This document shows positions 7,001 to 10,937 of a DNA stretch of 10,937 bases, one piece after another. The notes under the pieces were generated by a model. The model had not been told where the DNA came from. It worked only from the letters and a program-made list of their open reading frames with translations, and did no database searches. A program made the translations under genes and the position numbers. This stretch comes from an uncultured Thomasclavelia sp. (lineage in GTDB: Bacteria > Bacillota_I > Bacilli_A > Erysipelotrichales > Coprobacillaceae). Position 1 is the first letter of the stretch. The number at the start of each line of letters is the position of its first letter. Location: contig CAJUOR010000016.1 of NCBI GenBank assembly GCA_910588165.1, positions 22,895 to 33,831 on the forward strand, written 5' to 3'.

Positions 7001-8371
7001 CGTGCCGGTACAATTTCGACCGTCGCCGAAAAAACAGCTTACGGTTATGCTAAGGGTTATAGTGAATTATTAGGGATTGAAAACTCTATCAATTCTGCTG
7101 AACTGGCACGAATCGCCTTAGGTTGTCAAGATGTAAAGCGCACAACCGGACAGCATCCGGGAGGTATTATTGTTATTCCGAAAGAAATGGACGTGTACGA
7201 TTTTACCCCGGTTCAATATCCTGCCGATGATTTGAATTCTTTATGGAAAACAACGCATTTTGACTTCCATGCGATTCATGATAATGTCTTAAAATTGGAT
7301 ATTTTGGGACACGTTGATCCGACGGTTATTCGTATGTTGCAAGACTTAACAGGCATTGATCCTAAGGATATTCCAACCAATGATAAACGTGTCATGAGTT
7401 TATTCAATTCATGTGAAGCGATGGGGATTGATTTAAGTTTTATCAATTGTAAAACAGGGGCTTTAGGTTTACCGGAGTTTGGAACACCGTTTGTTAGGGG
7501 AATGCTTGAGCAGACAAATCCTTCAACCTTCAATGATTTGGTGATTATTTCCGGACTTTCACACGGAACTGATGTTTACTTAGGCAATGCCGAGCAGTTG
7601 ATTAAATCAGGTATTTGTACGCTAAAAGAAGTTATCGGGTGTCGTGATGATATTATGGTCTACTTAATGCAACATGGCTTAGAGCCATTGCAGGCATTTA
7701 AAATTATGGAGTTTGTGCGTAAAGGCATGCCTTCTAAAAACAAGGAAGGCTGGCAGGAGTGGGTCAAAGTTTTAGAAGATGCTCATATTGATCAATGGTA
7801 TATTGAGTCATGTGCTAAAATCAAATATATGTTCCCCAAAGCCCATGCCGCTGCCTATGTTTTATCAGCTATTCGTGTGGCTTGGTGGAAGCTATACTAT
7901 CCGCAAGAATACTATTCTGTCTATTTTACGACACGTTGCGATGCTTATGAAATCGAAACGATGGTTAAGGGAAAAGAAGCTGTATTTTCAAGAAGAAAAG
8001 AGATTGAACAGCTCAAAATAGAGAAAAGGTCAGCCAAGAAAGATGAAGATTTGTTTGGTGTCTTTGATATATGTTTAGAGATGTTTGAAAGAGGATACCG
8101 TTTTAGTAATATTGATTTAGAGTTATCCGATGCAACACGTTTCATGCCTCACCCTAATGATCAAAAAATCATCGTACCGCCTTTCTCATGTATTGATGGT
8201 CTAGGGGAAGCTGTTGCGATTTCGGTTGTTGAAGCTAGAAAGGAACATAGTTTTATATCTAAAGAAGATGTTATGAAGCGGACACGCTTAAATAATACGC
8301 ATATCAAAACTCTAACCCTGATGAATGTCTTTGAGGATTTACAAGAGGAAAATCAATTGTCACTTTTCTAA
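4067..8371 (+). CDS. polC: DNA polymerase III alpha subunit, Gram-positive PolC type
   Basis: This is the replicative polymerase with built-in 3'-5' proofreading. Its 1434 residues are typical of PolC (about 1440). Domain order: N-terminal domain (1 to about 200); OB fold (about 200-295); first half of the PHP domain with HTHTK (His311, His313) and TDHG (344-347); an inserted DEDDh exonuclease with Asp398, Glu400, Asp483, His539 and Asp544 all present; the second half of PHP; then the polymerase core. The core shows GSRGSVGSSF (869-878), a zinc module with CPSC (897-900) and CPVC (922-925), catalytic Asp951 and Asp953 in VPDIDLNF, and Asp1078 in LKLDILGH. The protein ends in QLSLF (1430-1434), a beta-clamp binding motif. 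It follows rseP by 21 nt and shares its transcript; no terminator separates them. A strong hairpin lies at codons 27-37. All catalytic residues are intact. Confidence 0.98.
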   Translation: MNKMQILLRQLELENDLPVLSNAEIKKVTVNQNDCYHFFIASNETIPFEEYRRFEKQLQTFPYPAKASFEVATPLYLKEEVLNYARYFMLLLGQDNPSWTFISDLKMSYDNDTILFEVVNEIQLSSMASFERRLEQALEQVGFKVYVQAKIDESNDDYQKIKEEMASNIEIAVEKPIVKEEVAKPKTPFYRKKNEYVSVSLDELKQGDQFVNIRGFVFMTELTETKTKKHIQTLWVTDYTDSILVKRFENARVSIEEMNKIGKGNVWVEVSGEYKFDSFAKEMLVMANKVEIVEGPKAKEDVAIEKRIELHTHTKMSAMDGLSTISEYVSRAAKWGHQAIAVTDHGNVQSFPEAQQAAAKNKIKMIYGVEINTIDPQLHIVMNEKSVPIEDGVFVSFDLETTGLSVVHDGITEFGAVKIKNGEVIDRMQTFVNPGKEISNKIVNLTHITNDMVKDAPYAEQLVDRIAEFFGDCVIVAHNATFDVGFLNVAYQKAGRPPIQNPIIDTLPLARAILKPMKSYRLGSVARVYRVAYDDEVAHRADYDAEVLGSVLNMMFHQLMNEKIYNINQLNHYQDMNSTYKLVYPYHVTMLAKNKTGLRNMFKLITEANTTYFHDEARLPKELIQQYHEGILVGSSCYKSEVFEACMNSDDQKLDELIDFYDYIEIQPLEDYQHLIERGSIENIENLKKSIRRLIDHAKAKGKLVVATGDVHFLDERDKIYRDVFISNPTIGINHRAHPLCDRKNPRAFTPSCYLRTTDEMLASFEAWMDKDEAFEYVVTNTRQIADMIESFNVVHDKLYTPTIEGADENLKRLCYETAHQMYGEKLPEIVEKRLERELGSIIKHGFGVIYYIAHRLVKKSNEDGYLVGSRGSVGSSFVATMSGITEVNPLPPHYRCPSCTYSEFVDPKEIADGYDLENKNCPVCGQPMIGDGHNIPFETFLGFNADKVPDIDLNFSGDYQWKAHDYTKVLFGEDKVYRAGTISTVAEKTAYGYAKGYSELLGIENSINSAELARIALGCQDVKRTTGQHPGGIIVIPKEMDVYDFTPVQYPADDLNSLWKTTHFDFHAIHDNVLKLDILGHVDPTVIRMLQDLTGIDPKDIPTNDKRVMSLFNSCEAMGIDLSFINCKTGALGLPEFGTPFVRGMLEQTNPSTFNDLVIISGLSHGTDVYLGNAEQLIKSGICTLKEVIGCRDDIMVYLMQHGLEPLQAFKIMEFVRKGMPSKNKEGWQEWVKVLEDAHIDQWYIESCAKIKYMFPKAHAAAYVLSAIRVAWWKLYYPQEYYSVYFTTRCDAYEIETMVKGKEAVFSRRKEIEQLKIEKRSAKKDEDLFGVFDICLEMFERGYRFSNIDLELSDATRFMPHPNDQKIIVPPFSCIDGLGEAVAISVVEARKEHSFISKEDVMKRTRLNNTHIKTLTLMNVFEDLQEENQLSLF
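4147..4175 (+). repeat. Perfect 11-bp inverted repeat (hairpin) inside the 5' end of polC
   Basis: GGTAACAGTCA (4147-4157) pairs perfectly with TGACTGTTACC (4165-4175) across a 7-nt loop ACCAAAA. After one A-A mismatch, three more A-T pairs extend the stem (4143-4145 with 4177-4179). It starts about 80 nt downstream of the polC ATG and is followed by a T-rich but interrupted stretch. By a simple count, a perfect 11-bp stem with a short loop is expected well under once by chance in a window this size. The function is unknown; a translational or transcriptional effect on polC is possible. Confidence 0.8.
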
Positions 8372-8400
8372 AATATTATGATAAAAACATGATGTTTTAG

Positions 8401-8428
8401 TTGTAATTTATTTTATTTGTGCTACAAT
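8401..8428 (+). promoter_or_regulatory. Promoter of the rimP-nusA operon
   Basis: TACAAT (8423-8428) is preceded by TGC (8420-8422), an extended -10. TTGTAA (8401-8406, four of six consensus bases) sits 16 bp upstream as a -35. Transcription would start near 8435 and give a leader of about 60 nt that contains the hairpin before rimP. It lies just after the polC stop, so the downstream genes can be transcribed independently as well as by readthrough, since no convincing terminator follows polC. Confidence 0.65.
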
Positions 8429-8451
8429 ATAGGTGTAGAAAGTAAGCAAGT

Positions 8452-8469
8452 GAGTGGGGAAACCCACTC
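8452..8469 (+). ncRNA. rimP leader hairpin with GAAA tetraloop
   Basis: GAGTGGG (8452-8458) and CCCACTC (8463-8469) form a perfect 7-bp, G+C-rich stem closed by GAAA, a GNRA tetraloop. It lies between the putative transcription start and the rimP ribosome-binding site (AAAGGAG, 8484-8490). The bases after it (TTTATTATTGG) are not a continuous T run, so it looks more like a structured leader, a protein-binding site or a weak attenuator than a full terminator. From memory, similar GTGGG/CCCAC hairpins precede rimP in many Firmicutes. The operon encodes NusA, so feedback on readthrough is plausible but unproven. Confidence 0.65.
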
Positions 8470-8496
8470 TTTATTATTGGTAGAAAGGAGATTTGC

Positions 8497-8970
8497 ATGA
8501 CAAACGATGTGATATCGAAAGTTAAAGAAATCGTTTTGCCGCTGATTGAAGCGAAAGATTGTTATTTAGATGATATTGTTTATGAAATGGAAAAAAACGA
8601 ATGGTATTTACGTATATTTGTAGAAAGGAATGAAGGTTCTTTGGATATGGATACGTGCGTTGAAATTACCGAGGTCATCAGTGCTAAACTAGATGAAGTT
8701 GATCCGATCAAAAACGAATATTATTTAGAAATTTCATCACCGGGTATCGAAAAAACTTTAAGAAGCTATGAAGCTGTTGAAAATGCGCAAGGGGAATATG
8801 TCTATATTCAATTAAAAGACCCTAAAGCCGGTTTAGATGAGTTTTACGGGACAATCGAAGAAGTCCATGACGGTATCTTGGAGATGACTTATTTAGTAAA
8901 AAACATTCGCAAAAAAGTCAGCATTGCTTATGAAAACATTCAATTTATCCGTTTAGCTGTCAAATTCTAG
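8497..8970 (+). CDS. rimP: Ribosome maturation factor RimP
   Basis: RimP (formerly YlxS in Bacillus, YhbC in E. coli) binds the 30S subunit and helps its late assembly. The 157 residues match the family. An alpha/beta N-terminal domain (1 to about 88) contains the typical LEISSPG segment (SSPG at 80-83), normally followed by an Arg-Pro-Leu-like motif and here by IEKTL. A smaller SH3-like C-terminal domain follows (about 90-157). The ATG is 6 nt from AAAGGAG. It is the first gene of the second unit. nusA starts 12 nt downstream, and the nusA ribosome-binding site overlaps the rimP TAG stop. rimP-nusA adjacency is one of the most conserved gene orders in bacteria and supports the call. Confidence 0.95.
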   Translation: MTNDVISKVKEIVLPLIEAKDCYLDDIVYEMEKNEWYLRIFVERNEGSLDMDTCVEITEVISAKLDEVDPIKNEYYLEISSPGIEKTLRSYEAVENAQGEYVYIQLKDPKAGLDEFYGTIEEVHDGILEMTYLVKNIRKKVSIAYENIQFIRLAVKF

Positions 8971-8982
8971 GAGGAAAGTAAA

Positions 8983-10386
8983 ATGAGCAGTAAAAAAATT
9001 ATTGAAGCATTGGATATACTTGAAAACGAACGTGGAATTAAACGTGAAGTCGTTTTTGAGGCTTTGAAAGAAGCTTTAGAAAAGTCATATAAGAAAAACT
9101 ATATGTGTGCTGAAGCAACAGTACGTGTAGAAATCAACCCAAAGAATTTCAAGATTTCATTGTTTGAAATTCGTGAAGTTGTCGATGATGTTAATGATGA
9201 AGATTTAGAAATTTCATTAGAAGAAGCAAGAGAAATCAATCCTAAATTCAATATCGGGGATCTTGTTGAAACAGTTGTTTCACCAGATGTATTCGGACGT
9301 TTAGCTGCAAGTCAAACTAAGCAGATTTTGCGTCAAAAGATTCGTGAAGCCGAAAAAGAATCTTTATATCAAGAATACGCAGATAAAAAAGATGAAATTA
9401 TCACCGGGATTATTGACCGTGTTGAACCGAGATTTGCGATTATCAATATTGGTAAAATGGGAGCGTTACTACCATTAGGTAATCAGATTCCTCATGAGAA
9501 ATTAGTTGAGGGACAACATATTAAAGTCTATGTGACAGATGTTGAAAACAATCCGAAAGGAACTCATGTCAATGTATCAAGAACAGATCCAAAATTAGTG
9601 AAGCGTTTATTTGAATTAGAAGTACCTGAAATTTACGATGGTACAGTTGAAATCAAATCTGTAAGTCGTGAAGCAGGGGAACGTACTAAAATCGCCGTTT
9701 ATGCTAAAGATGAAAACATTGACCCAATCGGTGCGTGTGTTGGTCCTAAAGGAACACGTGTAAGAAATATCGTTGAAGAATTGAATGGTGAAATGATTGA
9801 TATTGTTCAATATTCAAATGACCCAAAAGTTTTCATCTCTAATGCTTTAAGTCCGGCTGTTGTTTTAAATGTGCTTATCGGAGATGAAAAAGAACGTACA
9901 GCTATCGTTGTTGTACCTGATAACCAATTATCATTAGCTATCGGTAAACGTGGTCAGAATGCTCGTTTGGCTGTTAGATTGACAGATTGGAAAATTGATA
10001 TTAAATCATTAAGTGAAGCTATCAGCGAAGGTATTGATTTAACCGATGAAGTTGAAGAAAATGAAATCGAAATGGTTGTTGAAGACTTTGTGGTTGAAGC
10101 TGATGAAGACGAAGCTGTTGAAATGCCAAGCTTAGATGAAGTATCAGATGAAGAACTTATTAGTAAAGAGTTTGATAGAGGTGTAGCTGAAATTGAGAAA
10201 TACCTAGAAGCTCAAGAAGCAAAAGAAGCGGCTCAAAAAGTAAATGAAGAAGTCCAAAAGTCAAATGCTATGCCTATTTATGCTGAAGGCGAAGAGTATG
10301 AATATGAGTATGAAGATGATGATTTATCAAAATATGATGAAGAAATTGATTACGATGCTTACGATGAATACTACGACAACAATTAA
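8983..10386 (+). CDS. nusA: Transcription termination/antitermination factor NusA, with long acidic tail
   Basis: NusA binds RNA polymerase and nascent RNA, promoting pausing and intrinsic termination and acting in antitermination complexes. Domains seen: the RNA-polymerase-binding N-terminal domain (1 to about 130); S1 domain (about 137-203); KH1 with GPKG (254-257); and KH2 with GKRG (321-324), ending in WKIDIKS (336-342). The core ends near residue 350, where Bacillus NusA ends after roughly 20 more residues. Here a tail runs to 467. It is strongly acidic, with a helix-prone middle (IEKYLEAQEAKEAAQ) and a final stretch of 33 residues holding 17 Asp/Glu and 8 Tyr. It shows no clear match to the E. 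coli AR1/AR2 repeats. Start: AGGAGG (8969-8974) lies 8 nt before the ATG. Codon use is like that of the neighbours, so the tail looks native rather than a frameshift product. Confidence 0.97.
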   Translation: MSSKKIIEALDILENERGIKREVVFEALKEALEKSYKKNYMCAEATVRVEINPKNFKISLFEIREVVDDVNDEDLEISLEEAREINPKFNIGDLVETVVSPDVFGRLAASQTKQILRQKIREAEKESLYQEYADKKDEIITGIIDRVEPRFAIINIGKMGALLPLGNQIPHEKLVEGQHIKVYVTDVENNPKGTHVNVSRTDPKLVKRLFELEVPEIYDGTVEIKSVSREAGERTKIAVYAKDENIDPIGACVGPKGTRVRNIVEELNGEMIDIVQYSNDPKVFISNALSPAVVLNVLIGDEKERTAIVVVPDNQLSLAIGKRGQNARLAVRLTDWKIDIKSLSEAISEGIDLTDEVEENEIEMVVEDFVVEADEDEAVEMPSLDEVSDEELISKEFDRGVAEIEKYLEAQEAKEAAQKVNEEVQKSNAMPIYAEGEEYEYEYEDDDLSKYDEEIDYDAYDEYYDNN

Positions 10387-10397
10387 GAGGTGAGTCT

Positions 10398-10655
10398 ATG
10401 AAAAAAATTCCAATGAGAAAATGCGTGGCAACTAATGAACAATTACCCAAGCGTGATTTAATTCGTGTTGTTCGCAGTAAAGAAGGAGAGCTTTTTGTAG
10501 ATGCGACAGGAAAAAAGAACGGACGAGGTGCCTATTTAAAACGTTCCAAAGAAGCAATTGAGTTAGCTAAAAAAAAGGGAGCGTTGAAGCGTGCTTTGGA
10601 AGTAGACATTCCCGATGAAATCTATGAGGAGTTGATGACTTACGCAGTTGAATAA
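10398..10655 (+). CDS. ylxR: YlxR family RNA-binding protein (RnpM)
   Basis: This small basic protein of 85 residues belongs to the DUF448/YlxR family, encoded between nusA and infB in most Firmicutes. In Bacillus subtilis the homologue has been reported to bind and modulate RNase P and renamed RnpM. The N-terminal MRKCVAT (6-12) and the hallmark GRGAYL (42-47) after DATGKKN are present. The family often has Gly after the CV-T segment; here Asn13 is found. Lys/Arg-rich surfaces (KKKGALKRAL near the C-terminus) fit RNA binding. It follows nusA by 11 nt with GAGGTGA (10387-10393) as its ribosome-binding site, and its last 8 nt overlap the ylxQ start. The family call is firm; the RNase P role here is by homology. 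Confidence 0.92.
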   Translation: MKKIPMRKCVATNEQLPKRDLIRVVRSKEGELFVDATGKKNGRGAYLKRSKEAIELAKKKGALKRALEVDIPDEIYEELMTYAVE

Positions 10656-10926
10656 AGAAGCGATGCAACTATTAGGGTTGTGTCAAAGAGCAAGACAATT
10701 ATCTTTTGGTGAAACAGCTATTGAAGCTATTCGCAAAAAGCAAGCGAAGTTAGTTTTATATGCGAGCGATGCTTCAGCTAATACTAAAAAAGTAGTTGTC
10801 AATAAAGCAAATTTTTATGGGGTCGAAGCCGTTGAGGTGGAAGACAGTCAGTTACTTTCCGAAAGTGTCGGAAAGAGTGGACGTATGTCAAATTTGACAC
10901 CCAGAGTGACGAGCTCACCAATATGA
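10648..10926 (+). CDS. ylxQ: YlxQ, L7Ae/L30e/Gadd45 family ribosomal-type protein, 3' end abnormal
   Basis: This is a small kink-turn-type RNA-binding protein of the L7Ae family, normally about 100 residues and encoded between ylxR and infB. I take TTG at 10648 as the start because it gives the family-like N-terminus MNKEAMQLLGLCQRA and an 8-nt overlap with ylxR (coupled translation). The ATG at 10663 would remove the first five residues. GEEAI-like GETAIEAI, KLVLYASDAS, NTKK and SVGKSGRM match the family through about residue 81. The family then normally continues with a V-A-ITD-GFA-like segment and another 10-20 residues. Here it reads SNLTPRVTSSPI and stops at 92, and no other frame of this stretch restores the motif. 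The tail is probably not the native one (chimeric or erroneous sequence at the end of the window), though real truncation is possible. Confidence 0.8.
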   Translation: MNKEAMQLLGLCQRARQLSFGETAIEAIRKKQAKLVLYASDASANTKKVVVNKANFYGVEAVEVEDSQLLSESVGKSGRMSNLTPRVTSSPI

Positions 10927-10937
10927 CTCCATCGACT
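10891..10937. other. Anomalous terminal segment, possible assembly chimera
   Basis: From about 10891 the ylxQ frame loses similarity to its family. Base composition also changes: 19 of the last 37 bases are G or C, against a clearly A+T-rich background in all neighbouring genes. infB should begin shortly after a normal ylxQ, but no infB-like start or ribosome-binding site appears. The exact junction cannot be fixed by eye. Confidence 0.45.

Noticed and set aside
5880..8145. Several minus-strand and one out-of-frame plus-strand open frames of 60-85 codons within polC.
   Set aside because: polC is intact and highly conserved over this range; these frames are coding shadows without recognisable motifs.
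8382..8402. AAAAC/GTTTT hairpin just after the polC stop as a terminator.
   Set aside because: The stem is only 5 bp and almost all A-T, has no good T tract, and abuts the -35 region of the rimP promoter.
1..10937. A mobile element, defence system, CRISPR array or other accessory system.
   Set aside because: Every long plus-strand frame is a recognised core gene in conserved order; no transposase, integrase, direct repeat array or foreign-looking gene was seen.

Overview
This is an A+T-rich window read almost entirely on the + strand. It holds a conserved housekeeping cluster of low-G+C Gram-positive bacteria (Firmicutes/Bacillota): end of frr, uppS, cdsA, dxr, rseP, polC, rimP, nusA, ylxR (rnpM) and most of ylxQ; infB would be expected next. 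Gram-positive-type PolC fixes the phylum. TGG is used for Trp and uppS ends in TGA, so the standard code is used and the source is not a mycoplasma. The absence of proS between rseP and polC, and a NusA with a long acidic tail, fit an Erysipelotrichia-like member better than Bacillus. That placement is inference.

Layout. Positions 2-67 carry the C-terminal codons of frr, whose stop codon is built into an intrinsic terminator (66-91). A leader of about 170 nt follows, with a good sigma-A promoter (208-236) driving uppS. uppS, cdsA, dxr, rseP and polC (263-8371) are tightly packed: 4-nt overlap, 12-nt gap, 17- or 23-nt overlap, 21-nt gap. A 125-nt gap after polC (8372-8496) carries a second extended -10 promoter and a strong GAAA-capped hairpin ahead of rimP. 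rimP, nusA, ylxR and ylxQ (8497-10926) form the second tightly spaced unit.

How the genes work together. The first unit supplies envelope and isoprenoid functions: Dxr makes MEP from DXP, UppS builds the C55 lipid carrier for peptidoglycan, CdsA makes CDP-diacylglycerol for phospholipids, and RseP is an intramembrane site-2 protease. It also includes the replicative polymerase PolC. The second unit is for ribosome assembly and transcription elongation: RimP for 30S maturation, NusA for pausing and termination, and RnpM/YlxR and YlxQ as small RNA-binding proteins.

There is no tRNA, rRNA, CRISPR array, insertion sequence or prophage gene, and I found no undescribed multi-gene system. The points worth a second look are local: a perfect 11-bp hairpin just inside polC, the rimP leader hairpin, a Tyr/Asp/Glu-rich tail on NusA, substitutions in normally conserved motifs of UppS, Dxr and RseP, and a suspicious right end where the ylxQ reading frame stops resembling its family.
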